Below, piece by piece: positions 8,737 through 16,995 of a stretch of 64,000 nucleotides of DNA. Both the position numbers and the translations under genes were made by a program. Origin of the DNA: Zobellia russellii (lineage in GTDB: Bacteria > Bacteroidota > Bacteroidia > Flavobacteriales > Flavobacteriaceae); NCBI RefSeq assembly GCF_018728565.1, contig NZ_JACSOI010000001.1, forward strand, positions 1,116,001-1,180,000, in the 5' to 3' direction. The stretch's first letter is position 1. The number at the start of each line of letters is the position of its first letter. The notes below the pieces were generated by a model. The model saw nothing but the letters and a program-made list of their open reading frames with translations, did no database searches and was not told where the DNA came from.

Positions 8737-9630
8737 TTAAGACTCCCCTTTAATAGTGTTCATATTTAGGGTATTCTTTCCAAAATCCAAAGTACGGATC
8801 GGGAAAGGAATGTTAATGTCTTTCTCGTCAAAATGAGACTTAATTAATTTTACGGCTTCATGTCTAGCAGCATGCTCTTGTTTGGCGCCTTTCATATCTA
8901 TCCAAAAACGAACCATGAAGTTGATGGAGCTATCACCAAATTCGGTAAAGAAAAATTCTACCTCTTCGCTTTTTTTCTGAGGGAAGTTTTCCCCAATTAT
9001 TTTTACGACCAAATCCTCTACCTGCTGTAGGCTACTTTCATACCCTACGCCACAGTTTACCACAATACGGCTTCGATCACTAATCGAGTAATTTTTAAAT
9101 GGCCCGTCTATGAACTTGGAGTTGGGTATGACCACGTAATTGTTATCTGGTTGGCGCACAACTACATTGCGCAGGCTTATCTCCGAAACAAATCCTTTAA
9201 TACCGTCACTTTCAATAAAATCATCAATATTTATTTTGGGCATGAAGGAGAGGATAAGTCCGCCAAAAGTGTTACTCAGAGTACCTTGTAGGGCAAGACC
9301 AATGGCCAAACCTACCACCCCTGCTCCAGCAAGAATACTGGTAAGTACCTTATCCAGTTCAAGAACCCCTAGGGCAACAAAGAACCCGATCAGGATAACC
9401 GCCAAGAATACAAACCGTGCAATAATATCTTGAATAGATTGCTGGCTAATGCGATTGAGCAAGAATTTTCGTAATAGCTTGCGAATACCACGGGCAATGA
9501 AATAGAACAGGACCATAATTAAAATGGCCATAACTAAGTTTGGGAGCTTTAGAATTATAGCATCTAGCCATCCATCTAATTTGTTCCATAATTTACTTAA
9601 TGCGTCTTCTATTGAGAATTTACTTTCCAT
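8737..9630 (-). CDS. Small-conductance mechanosensitive channel, MscS family
   Basis: A 297-residue MscS-type channel protein that would open on membrane tension to release solutes. Three membrane segments are visible (about 28-48, 68-90 and the pore helix near 95-130). The pore helix has the Gly/Ala packing pattern of the family (LAGAGVVGLAIGLALQGTLS, then NTFGGLIL). The beta domain follows with VVVIPNSKFI-like NYVVIPNSKF and the C-terminal alpha/beta domain. Length matches E. coli MscS (about 286). It starts 10 bp after the SLC13-type gene and is followed after 26 bp by an AI-2E permease, so the three probably form an operon. Confidence 0.9.
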   Translation of the reverse strand: MESKFSIEDALSKLWNKLDGWLDAIILKLPNLVMAILIMVLFYFIARGIRKLLRKFLLNRISQQSIQDIIARFVFLAVILIGFFVALGVLELDKVLTSILAGAGVVGLAIGLALQGTLSNTFGGLILSFMPKINIDDFIESDGIKGFVSEISLRNVVVRQPDNNYVVIPNSKFIDGPFKNYSISDRSRIVVNCGVGYESSLQQVEDLVVKIIGENFPQKKSEEVEFFFTEFGDSSINFMVRFWIDMKGAKQEHAARHEAVKLIKSHFDEKDINIPFPIRTLDFGKNTLNMNTIKGES

Positions 9631-9640
9631 ATTAATAGTG

Positions 9641-11470
9641 TTACAACATATTGGTTAATAAAAATGTGGCCACCGTTGCTAGGATGAGGCTTAAAAGACC
9701 TCCAATTCCTAAAAAGTGACTAAACCGGTAATTTCCAAGGCTATAGATCAACGTGTTGGTCTGATACCCTACCGGAGTAAAAAAGCTAAAATTGGCAGCG
9801 AACATTACCGCCAAAATAAAGGGCTTAAAGTCTAACTGCATGCCCTGTGCTACTGAAATGGCTATAGGCGTCATAATAATTGCCGTAGCATTGTTGCTAA
9901 TGACCGCACTCAAAATCATAGTGGTAAAGAACAATGTACCTATGACAATAAAACCCGGTTGGTCAAATAGAAAACCGAGCAACTTTTCCGATATAAAAAC
10001 ATCGGCGCCAGTATTGTGCATGGCGATTCCCAAAGGAATCATGCCTGCCAGTAGAAAAAATATTTGCCAGTTTACTTTCTTGTAGACCGTGGTGAGGTCC
10101 AAATTTTTCGTGATCAATAGAATGCAAACACCGGTAAGGGCGCTTACCATTATTGATAATAAACCGGAAGCCGCCAAACCTATCACTAGCAGTAGAACGG
10201 ACAGCGAAAAATAACGTTTGTATTTAGAATTGGAACGTACATTTTCAAACTCTTGCAGCAAGAGTACGTTCTCCATTCTGCTGAGGTTTTCCAGGTTTTC
10301 TTTTGAGGTCTCCAAAAGAAGACGGTCTCCCACCTTAAGTACAAGCTTGTTCATGCTACTGCGCACTAGCCTGTCGTTTAATTTAGTAAGCGTCTTACGT
10401 TTTTTAATAGCAATGGGCACGATGTCCTGCATCACCAAGCTTCGGAGCTTACCAAGTGTTTTTCCTAAAAACTGGGCTCCGGGAAGCATAAGGAATTCTA
10501 CAAATACGCGTTTGTCCAAGTCTCCTTCTTCCTTCGTGATTTGGTCTTTGTTTGATCCTGATTCCTGCGCTGGAGCAAAATAATTTTCTTGGTTAAGGCT
10601 AAGGTTTTCGGACTCATTAATGCGGGTAAGATTTTCTAAATCGCACATTAATAAAAGCTCGTCGTTGGCCTTAAATGTCACATACTTACCGGGCGAATTA
10701 TGAATTCTATTATTTCGTGTAAGTTTCAACAGGGATATATCCGGATTCTCAAAAAGAAAACTTTCTTGAACCGTTTTGCCTACCAGTTGGGAATCTGAAT
10801 TAATGTGGACATTGGTTACGTAGTTGTTCAGGTTATAATCTTCATCTAGATTTTTTCCCTTGCCCCAAGGTAACCAGCGCAAGGTAAGGGTTAGGTATAC
10901 AATTGAAATTCCCAGAAATATCAACCCTAAAATTGAGAACTCAAAGAACCCCAGTTTTTCCGCACCTAAGTCCGTTGCAACGGAATTCACAATTAAATTG
11001 GTGGAAGTGCCCATTAAGGTACAGGAGCCACCTAATATTCCAGCAAAGGAAATAGGCAGTAGTAGCTTGCTTTGAGAGATATTGTATCGCTCCGATAGCT
11101 GATTTATAATTTTGATGAATACGATAACTACCGCTGTGGTGCTTATAAATGCCGAAATTCCTGCAGTTACGAACATGAATATAGGCGCCATTATAAAGAG
11201 GGGCAGCCCTTTTATCCGGCCCATACCCGAAGCCAACCAGTTAATGACCCCGTTTTCTTCTAGTGCAATGGCCAATATCATCAAGGCGAGCACCGCAATA
11301 GTAGCGTTGTTTGAAAAACCGCTGATAGCCTCTTCGGGTGTCACCAGACCCAATAGGGTTAGTGAAACTATAATTAGAAAGGCAATTTTGTCAACCGGGA
11401 AAACTTCAAATACAAAGAGTACTACCGTTACCAGTAATACACAAAACATTAAAGTTATTTCCCAAGTCAT
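9641..11470 (-). CDS. SLC13/DASS-type permease with two TrkA_C domains
   Basis: A 609-residue transporter of the sodium/dicarboxylate-sulfate symporter superfamily. N-terminal helices carry AISGFSNNATIAVLALMILA and the signature GGSCTLMGTSTNLIV; the C-terminal half has the second repeat, including VISNNATAIIMTPIAISVA. Between the halves are two soluble RCK_C (TrkA_C) domains, about 205-290 and 310-400, which in relatives bind nucleotides or anions. Such proteins (sulfate, divalent-anion or unknown substrates) are common in marine bacteria. The substrate cannot be read. It is first of a likely three-gene run with MscS and an AI-2E permease. Confidence 0.88.
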   Translation of the reverse strand: MTWEITLMFCVLLVTVVLFVFEVFPVDKIAFLIIVSLTLLGLVTPEEAISGFSNNATIAVLALMILAIALEENGVINWLASGMGRIKGLPLFIMAPIFMFVTAGISAFISTTAVVIVFIKIINQLSERYNISQSKLLLPISFAGILGGSCTLMGTSTNLIVNSVATDLGAEKLGFFEFSILGLIFLGISIVYLTLTLRWLPWGKGKNLDEDYNLNNYVTNVHINSDSQLVGKTVQESFLFENPDISLLKLTRNNRIHNSPGKYVTFKANDELLLMCDLENLTRINESENLSLNQENYFAPAQESGSNKDQITKEEGDLDKRVFVEFLMLPGAQFLGKTLGKLRSLVMQDIVPIAIKKRKTLTKLNDRLVRSSMNKLVLKVGDRLLLETSKENLENLSRMENVLLLQEFENVRSNSKYKRYFSLSVLLLVIGLAASGLLSIMVSALTGVCILLITKNLDLTTVYKKVNWQIFFLLAGMIPLGIAMHNTGADVFISEKLLGFLFDQPGFIVIGTLFFTTMILSAVISNNATAIIMTPIAISVAQGMQLDFKPFILAVMFAANFSFFTPVGYQTNTLIYSLGNYRFSHFLGIGGLLSLILATVATFLLTNML

Positions 11471-11518
11471 TTTGTTTCTGTGGCGCAGTGTTTAAATGAA
11501 TGCACATTGCCTAATTGG

Positions 11519-11680
11519 TTATCTTTTTAGTTTCTTTCTTTTTTTCTTGCCTTTTCCTGAATCCTTGTTCTGCAAGAGTTTGTACCCTAAATAGGCAAAT
11601 TGCATACCTACAAGGGCAAGTTTTAGTTTTCTACTGCCGGCCAATGCTGACGCAATGCCGATTATTGATGTTGGTTTCAT
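11519..11680 (-). CDS. Small basic hydrophobic protein
   Basis: A 53-residue ORF beginning MKPTSIIGIASALAGSRKLK and ending in a very basic tail (KGKKKRKKLKR). One possible membrane helix spans residues 5-35, including ALVGMQFAYLGYKLL. No family recognised. It sits in the 250-bp space between the hibernation-factor gene and the SLC13-type gene, same strand, 38 bp past the hibernation factor's stop. Coding is supported only by composition and position. Confidence 0.5.
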   Translation of the reverse strand: MKPTSIIGIASALAGSRKLKLALVGMQFAYLGYKLLQNKDSGKGKKKRKKLKR

Positions 11681-11705
11681 ATGATTTTTTTTAAATTGAT
11701 AAATT

Positions 11706-11739
11706 GAAAAGTTGACGGCTAGTGAGCCGACAACTTTTC
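11706..11739 (-). terminator. Hairpin at the end of the hibernation-factor gene
   Basis: GAAAAGTTG (11706-11714) with an inner CGGCT pairs with AGCCG and CAACTTTTC (11731-11739), giving a near-perfect long stem with a 4-base loop. It overlaps the stop codon of the HPF gene. The T-run on the minus strand is short, so termination may be partial, allowing some expression of the small gene after it. Confidence 0.55.
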
Positions 11740-12018
11740 TTTTACTTTTCTAAGCTGATGTTCCAAATCACGGATGGTTTCGCTCAGTGCCGCTTCAAAG
11801 TTCTCGGCGTTAGATGAAGCAAAAATTCGTGGTCCGGGCATGCTCAAACGGATGTCACAAAACATATTCTCTTCGTCACTTCTATTTTCCGTTTTAAAGA
11901 ACACATCGGCCCTATGTACGAAGTCGTATTTTTTACTCAGATTTTCCAGTTTTTCTTTGGCCATGGCCTCTAGACGTTCACTTGCGCTTACATCGTGGTA
12001 TTCATAAATGATTTGCAT
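11719..12018 (-). CDS. hpf: Short ribosome hibernation promotion factor / RaiA-like
   Basis: A 99-residue protein of the HPF/YfiA (S30AE) family, which binds the ribosomal A and P sites in stationary phase and blocks translation. The beta-alpha-beta-beta-beta-alpha layout is visible: MQIIYEYHDVSASERLEAMA, then the helix KEKLENLSKKYDFV, strands with ADVFFKTEN and MFCDIRLSMPGPRIFASS, and the C-terminal helix NFEAALSETIRDLEHQLRK. It is the short form, without the dimerisation domain. It lies in a block of stress genes; the next upstream gene begins 43 bp away. Confidence 0.88.
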   Translation of the reverse strand: MQIIYEYHDVSASERLEAMAKEKLENLSKKYDFVHRADVFFKTENRSDEENMFCDIRLSMPGPRIFASSNAENFEAALSETIRDLEHQLRKVKEKLSAH

Positions 12019-12061
12019 ATTCTTTTCTTTTTAGGTTCTGTTTATAGTTGCAATCAGGCAT

Positions 12062-12703
12062 TTAATAAGCCCTTGTTGAATCTACTAGTTCTTTGAGTTC
12101 ATCATGCGTTAAGGATTTTCCGTAAATAGGTTGGTCAGGGTCCATAATCTGGGTGTCGGCAAGGTTGCCAACAAACAGCGTGTCAAAACCCATATCCTCA
12201 ATAAGCTTTTTAGTTATATACCTACTTTCCATATCCTGTGCTGCGTATGGAATAGTCAGTTTATCTGTAGTTCTAAAGGCCCGGTCGCGCAGATGTTCCG
12301 CTTTAATGGAATTAAAGGCCTTGGCCGTTTTTGCCGTGCTGAACTTCATAGCGGTGTATTCAGATGCTGAATAGTTGGCATCTCTAACCTCTTGCGCCAT
12401 TTCTCCATCTCTTTCGGGATAAGGATTTGTAGCATCAATTATTAGTTTGTTACTATAGCCCGAAGCGTATGTTTTGGCAATATCATCTATTGCTTTAAAG
12501 GGCATGGCCAAGAGATATACATCCGCATTGGCTTCAAAAGCCTCTTTTACGCTAACGGCCTTGGCATGATCTCCGGATTCGTTTACCAAATTCTGTAATT
12601 CTTCCGGGTGGCGGGAACTGAACAATACATCATGGCCTGCTCTTGCCCAATGCTTTCCTAAGTTTCCTCCTATATTTCCACTTCCTATAATTCCTATTTT
12701 CAT
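12062..12703 (-). CDS. NADPH-dependent F420 reductase-like Rossmann oxidoreductase
   Basis: A 213-residue protein of the NADP oxidoreductase, coenzyme-F420-dependent family. The Rossmann nucleotide motif is at the very start, MKIGIIGSGNIGGNLGKHWA, followed by VLFSSRHPEE (the Ser-Arg that usually selects NADP) and the family's NADVYLLAMPFKAI and KLIIDATNPYP. I chose the ATG at 12703, which starts directly at the Rossmann fold, over an upstream start at 12745 that adds 14 odd residues. Bacteroidetes lack F420 as far as is known, so the true partner is probably another redox substrate. Confidence 0.8.
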   Translation of the reverse strand: MKIGIIGSGNIGGNLGKHWARAGHDVLFSSRHPEELQNLVNESGDHAKAVSVKEAFEANADVYLLAMPFKAIDDIAKTYASGYSNKLIIDATNPYPERDGEMAQEVRDANYSASEYTAMKFSTAKTAKAFNSIKAEHLRDRAFRTTDKLTIPYAAQDMESRYITKKLIEDMGFDTLFVGNLADTQIMDPDQPIYGKSLTHDELKELVDSTRAY

Positions 12704-12990
12704 AACTGTGTTTTTATGTGATATCCGCCTAAGCGAAAAAATCAATTTATATTCTGTTTAATGGCTTGTTCCGTTTTTAGCATCAAAGGATACCTGATGA
12801 AAAAGTTTTTTTTCCGGTGCGTTGGCGCTATTGGAATCTAAGCTTACACGATATTAATCAAATGATTAAAGGTGGCTTGACCCAAAAGCAGCTATTATTA
12901 GTGCTAATGGAATAGAGGTGTCATTATGCTGGATACCGATGGTCTTGGGTACGAAAAACCTAGTTTCGGGATTAGGGAGAGCAGTGAAGT

Positions 12991-14013
12991 TTACATGGTC
13001 TCCCCATCTTGTTTGCCATATTCCTGTTTGTAGATCTGTACGATAATTAGAAAAAGACTAACGAACAACGGACCGAAAATAAGCCCTATAAACCCAAAAA
13101 GGGGAATACCTATGAGAACACCAACCAAGGTAATTAAAGGATGTACATCGTCTAATTTTCTTAAAATGTATAATCTGATGATATTATCCGTAGATCCTAC
13201 TATGACTATACCGTAGATTAAGATTCCCCAAGCCTGAAAAGTATCTCCTGCCGAGAGGGTCAATATAAATACGGGCAATGTGCCCAGCATATTCCCTACA
13301 AACGGAATCATAGACCCAATGGCCACGATTACGGCCCAGAAAAAAGGATTCTGAATACCAAAGATGAGAAAACCGATCAAAGCAACCACACCTTGGGCAA
13401 TGGCAACCAAAGGAATGCCAAGGGCATTGGCGCGTACCATACGTCTTATTTTGCTGCCAATAGTTTCTAGATTATTTGTGCTGATAGGGATATATTCATA
13501 GAGTGACTCGCGTAATTCTTTCCTATTGGTAAGCATAAAATAAAGGAAGAAATACATAATACCTATGGCAATTACCGAAGTAAATGTACTTCCCGCAAAA
13601 CCTTGTAAGCTATCTGATAACCAGCCCGAAACCGCGGAAACGTCAATTTCCGAAGATAGGTCATAGCCCACGTATTGCTCCACATTTTGGAGCTGTTCCT
13701 TTACGGCTTTGGTAACCTTTTCCGAGTTGTTTACGGCTTGGCTTACTTTGTTGCCCAGCATCAATACCGCTCCGGAAACCGGAATTAATATAATTATGAC
13801 CGAAGCAAACATTAAAAGGCCGGCAGCCAAATCTGGCTTCCAGCCTTTATTTACCAACTTAGCCATTGGCTTTTTCAGTAAAACATACAATGTTATAGCT
13901 CCTAGAACACCCGAAAAATACGGGGCCATTTCTTTAAAAATGAGTCCTCCTATGAGTACTATTAGCAATAGCACAAAAAGCTGACGTATAATTTTTGGGT
14001 GTATAGTTTTCAT
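12991..14013 (-). CDS. AI-2E family permease, second copy
   Basis: A 340-residue inner-membrane protein of the same superfamily as the gene at 7610-8710. Visible are the N-terminal helix pairs, the soluble insert at about 85-150 (SEKVTKAVKEQLQNVEQYVG) and the conserved C-terminal region with IVAIGSMIPFVGNMLGTLPV and VGVLIGIPLFGFIGLIFGPL. The two copies are clearly divergent in sequence, so they are not a recent duplication. The substrate is unknown. About 290 bp of non-coding sequence lies downstream, and the Rho-N-like gene lies 52 bp upstream. Confidence 0.85.
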   Translation of the reverse strand: MKTIHPKIIRQLFVLLLIVLIGGLIFKEMAPYFSGVLGAITLYVLLKKPMAKLVNKGWKPDLAAGLLMFASVIIILIPVSGAVLMLGNKVSQAVNNSEKVTKAVKEQLQNVEQYVGYDLSSEIDVSAVSGWLSDSLQGFAGSTFTSVIAIGIMYFFLYFMLTNRKELRESLYEYIPISTNNLETIGSKIRRMVRANALGIPLVAIAQGVVALIGFLIFGIQNPFFWAVIVAIGSMIPFVGNMLGTLPVFILTLSAGDTFQAWGILIYGIVIVGSTDNIIRLYILRKLDDVHPLITLVGVLIGIPLFGFIGLIFGPLFVSLFLIIVQIYKQEYGKQDGETM

Positions 14014-14065
14014 GGCGCTATTTGATTTTAATTGAAATGATGTTCAGTAGGGGAAGAAGGGCAGC

Positions 14066-14305
14066 CTAGTTGTTCCTTAGAGCATGGATGAGCTCCTGCT
14101 TGGTCATTTTTGACCTTCCTTCAATATCCACATTTTTAGCCTGCTCGTAGAGTTCCTTTTTGGTCCACTCTTCATACGGTTTGGCTTTGCCACCTTTCTT
14201 TCCCGAATTGGGAGAATTTGCTATTCTTGCAGACTTTTCCTTACTGTATCCTTTGTCTCGCAACGCCTCATATTGTTCTTCGTTCTTTACACTTGGTATA
14301 TCCAT
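14066..14305 (-). CDS. Small Rho-N/SAP-like protein
   Basis: A 79-residue, highly charged protein. The N-terminal half (EEQYEALRDKGYSKEKSARI then ANSPNSGKKGGKAKPYEEW) matches small DUF7218-type stress proteins, and the C-terminal part (WTKKELYEQAKNVDIEGRSK, then MTKQELIHALRNN) is a Rho-termination-factor N-terminal/SAP-like helix-extended-helix that usually binds nucleic acid. Such proteins occur in general-stress clusters. The same-strand SDR gene ends 42 bp upstream of it. Confidence 0.75.
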   Translation of the reverse strand: MDIPSVKNEEQYEALRDKGYSKEKSARIANSPNSGKKGGKAKPYEEWTKKELYEQAKNVDIEGRSKMTKQELIHALRNN

Positions 14306-14347
14306 TTTGGTAAAATTTTAGATTCAACATTTCTTAAGGGTACCGGT

Positions 14348-15091
14348 TTATTTTTGCTGTTCCGTGGGCATTATAAAGACATCGTTAATATTAGCTCGGG
14401 CCGGTTGAACCAAGGCGTAATGAATGGCTTCGGCAATGTCTTCCGCTTCCAAAAAGGTCATCTTTTGCATCTCTTTGAACGTTTCCTTAATATCCTCGTC
14501 CGTAATAGTATCGGTAAGTTCTGTGGAGACAGCACCAGGTTCTATAGATGTTACGTTAATACCATATTTAGGTGCTAATTCTTGTCTAAGTCCCTCGGAA
14601 AACATTTTTACCGCAGATTTTGTAGCACAGTATACCGCTCCACCAGGAAAATAATTATGTGCGGCACTAGAAGAGATATTTATAATGTTACCACCTTTAT
14701 TTTCGATCATGGTAGGAAGTACGGCAGCCACACCGTTCAGTACCCCTTTTATATTTACATCTACCATCTTTTCCCATTCATCGGTCTTTAATTTTTCAAC
14801 GTAGGATAAAGGCATTAAACCTGCATTGTTGATGAGGGCGTCTATGGTGTTGAATTTTTCCAGTGTTTTGTTAACGAGCTCCTCGTAGTCCGATTTGCTG
14901 GTAACATCTCCCGTTACAATCAAGGCTTCACCACCATTGTTTTCAATCTTTTCCTTTAAATCTTTCAGGCGGTCCTCACGGCGTGCGGTAAGTACAACTT
15001 TTGCACCTTCTTTAGATAGTTTAAGCGCCGTTGCTTCGCCTATTCCACTTGATGCTCCCGTTATGATAATCACTTTATCTTTTATGTTCAT
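14348..15091 (-). CDS. Short-chain dehydrogenase/reductase
   Basis: A 247-residue classical SDR oxidoreductase. The cofactor motif TGASSGIGEA is at residues 12-21, followed by LTARREDRL (an Arg pair favouring NADPH), NNAGLMP, the catalytic Ser in NIISSSA-type NIINISSSA, and YCATKSAVKMFSEGLR carrying the Tyr-x3-Lys pair. The length is typical. It closely resembles the YdfG/serine-dehydrogenase-like group; the substrate is unknown. The start ATG at 15091 is directly before the beta-1 strand. It is first in a likely operon with the Rho-N-like gene. Confidence 0.9.
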   Translation of the reverse strand: MNIKDKVIIITGASSGIGEATALKLSKEGAKVVLTARREDRLKDLKEKIENNGGEALIVTGDVTSKSDYEELVNKTLEKFNTIDALINNAGLMPLSYVEKLKTDEWEKMVDVNIKGVLNGVAAVLPTMIENKGGNIINISSSAAHNYFPGGAVYCATKSAVKMFSEGLRQELAPKYGINVTSIEPGAVSTELTDTITDEDIKETFKEMQKMTFLEAEDIAEAIHYALVQPARANINDVFIMPTEQQK

Positions 15092-15242
15092 AATATTTCT
15101 TTTTTAAATCAAATTTCTAATTGAAACAAAGGTTGGGATAACTGGTAAAACGGTTTAATCACATCAAAATAATTATTGACTATAACCATATTGCTACTTG
15201 AAAAGGGGAAGGTGAATAAGAGGGATTTCGCTTTGGAACTAA

Positions 15243-16148
15243 CTATTTTATGAGGTTTTCTGAAGATTTTAGTGGTGTTCCGTGTCCGTATCTTTTAGCG
15301 TACACCCATGTGAATTCCGCTCCAAAAAAGAGAATGAGGCAAGAGTAAGATACCCATAAAAGAATCAGGACAATCGTTCCTGCTGCACCATAGGTAGAAC
15401 CTGGATCTGCTTCACCAAAATAATAACCTAAGAGCGACTTGCCCAGAACGAACAATGTGGCTGTGATCAACGCACCGATCCATACCGTTTTCCACCGTAT
15501 TTTAGTATCGGGCAGGTAACGGAAAATTAAGGCAAAAAGAACGGTAATAATACCCACAGAAACGGCAAAATCAAGGAAATAGGCGATGTAAACAATAACA
15601 TCCGGGAGAATGCTACGTATATATCCGTTCAATGCAGAGATGGCGGTGGTTACCAAAAAACTGATTAACAATAAAAAGCCGATTGCGAGAATAAAGGCGA
15701 AACTTCTGGCCCTGTCAATCAGCATTTTTAGAATACTGGAATCCGGATTGGGCTGCACTTGCCATATTTGGTTAAGGGATAACTGCAAGTGATAAAAAAC
15801 CCCTGTGGCACCAAAAATAAGGGTGCCAATTCCTAGAATACTGGCAATGGTACTCCGGTCTTCATTTTGCGTTTCGATCATCATAGACTGTATGGCCTCG
15901 GCGGCATCACGCCCAAGGGCACTGGATATTTCTTGGGTTAGTTCACCTTGAACAATATCCGTGCCCCAAACCGAACCCACAAGATTAATGATAATGACCA
16001 AAAGTCCCGGTAAGGACAGTACGGCGTAATAAGCCACAATTGCACTCAACCTAAAAGGGTCGTCCGCTTCCCAAGCTTTGTAGGTGTCTACGATTAACTT
16101 GGGCAAGTGTTTTATTTTAAACTTTTTATCGGTTTCGTTAGCTGTCAT
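15243..16148 (-). CDS. YihY/virulence factor BrkB family membrane protein
   Basis: A 301-residue multispanning membrane protein of the YihY/BrkB family (once thought to be RNase BN). Characteristic elements are the N-terminal DDPFRLSAIVAYYAVLSLPG, the LIFGATGVFYHLQLSLNQIW loop, and the C-terminal IRWKTVWIGALITATLFVLG and STYGAAGTIVLILLWVSYSC. Six helices are likely. Function is not established. It continues the stress/envelope block and stands as a single transcription unit, with over 90 bp of non-coding sequence on each side. Confidence 0.88.
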   Translation of the reverse strand: MTANETDKKFKIKHLPKLIVDTYKAWEADDPFRLSAIVAYYAVLSLPGLLVIIINLVGSVWGTDIVQGELTQEISSALGRDAAEAIQSMMIETQNEDRSTIASILGIGTLIFGATGVFYHLQLSLNQIWQVQPNPDSSILKMLIDRARSFAFILAIGFLLLISFLVTTAISALNGYIRSILPDVIVYIAYFLDFAVSVGIITVLFALIFRYLPDTKIRWKTVWIGALITATLFVLGKSLLGYYFGEADPGSTYGAAGTIVLILLWVSYSCLILFFGAEFTWVYAKRYGHGTPLKSSENLIK

Positions 16149-16298
16149 ATTTTTGAAACTACCGTAGGGTCTACGCGTGCAATTTTGAGTAAAATTACCG
16201 CTACGGATTTCAAATTGTTGACCGATATGCGTTATGTTTTGATGGAATTGAATTTAAGCTGGGTAGGCAACTTTAAGCGAATATAATGTTCGTATGGG

Positions 16299-16817
16299 CT
16301 ATTGAATTTTATTTGCAATAAGTTCCAACAAGAAAGTTTCCCGTTCAATAGACATCCCTTTTTTATCACTGGAGGCCATGGTTTGTTTGTTGTGGCGTAT
16401 TGCGTCGTGAATATTGATCCAAACGGCTTTCATACCGTTTTTGGTTTCGTAGTGCTCCAAGTTTGGGGTACCTAGTTCTTCGCTAATATCGCAAGTGTAG
16501 CAATAGGAAATCATGTGTTGAACATCAAAACCTGATTTGTGCCATGGCCTATACTCCTCGTAGATGCCAAAAGGTTGAATGTTCTGTATGTCCGTTGCAC
16601 CGGTTTCTTCCGAAAGCTCGCGCATCATTCCTGTAATTTTGTCCTCGTCCGTATCCAAACCACCACCCGGGAGGCTATAATCTTCATATCTCTCTGTATA
16701 GAGCAAGAGGATATTTTGCTCTTTTATGGCGATACTCCTAGTGGCCAATCTTGTGAAAACCGTTTTATTTTCTAGGGTTGTTACTTCGGGGTGAAAATGG
16801 GTCTTTAAATTTTGCAT
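16299..16817 (-). CDS. NUDIX hydrolase
   Basis: A 172-residue protein with a complete Nudix box: GG, five residues, Glu, then seven residues and RELSEETG, at about 51-73. The enzyme would hydrolyse a nucleoside diphosphate linked to another moiety, using Mg2+ bound by the box glutamates. The flanking beta strands are SIAIKEQNILLLYTERYEDY and IQNIQPFGIYEEYRPW. The substrate is not predictable. I use the ATG at 16817; the frame is open one codon further to a TTG. Confidence 0.88.
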   Translation of the reverse strand: MQNLKTHFHPEVTTLENKTVFTRLATRSIAIKEQNILLLYTERYEDYSLPGGGLDTDEDKITGMMRELSEETGATDIQNIQPFGIYEEYRPWHKSGFDVQHMISYCYTCDISEELGTPNLEHYETKNGMKAVWINIHDAIRHNKQTMASSDKKGMSIERETFLLELIANKIQ

Positions 16818-16995
16818 CAAAAAGTCTAGTCGTTTTAAACGCTACGCGTAATGGAAATGGGTATTCAATTTCCGTTTGCATAAGTAATCATTTTTTCGAT
16901 TTAAAACTATCGGACTCAAAAATGCAGAACGACTTTTTAAAAAACCTGAACTGTGCCCGCCCTAGAAATAGGACAATCCTGAAAATACCCTTTTT

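Noticed and set aside
7610-14013. The two AI-2E permeases as a recent tandem duplication
   Set aside because: Their sequences share only family-level patterns and they lie 4 kb apart with unrelated genes between.
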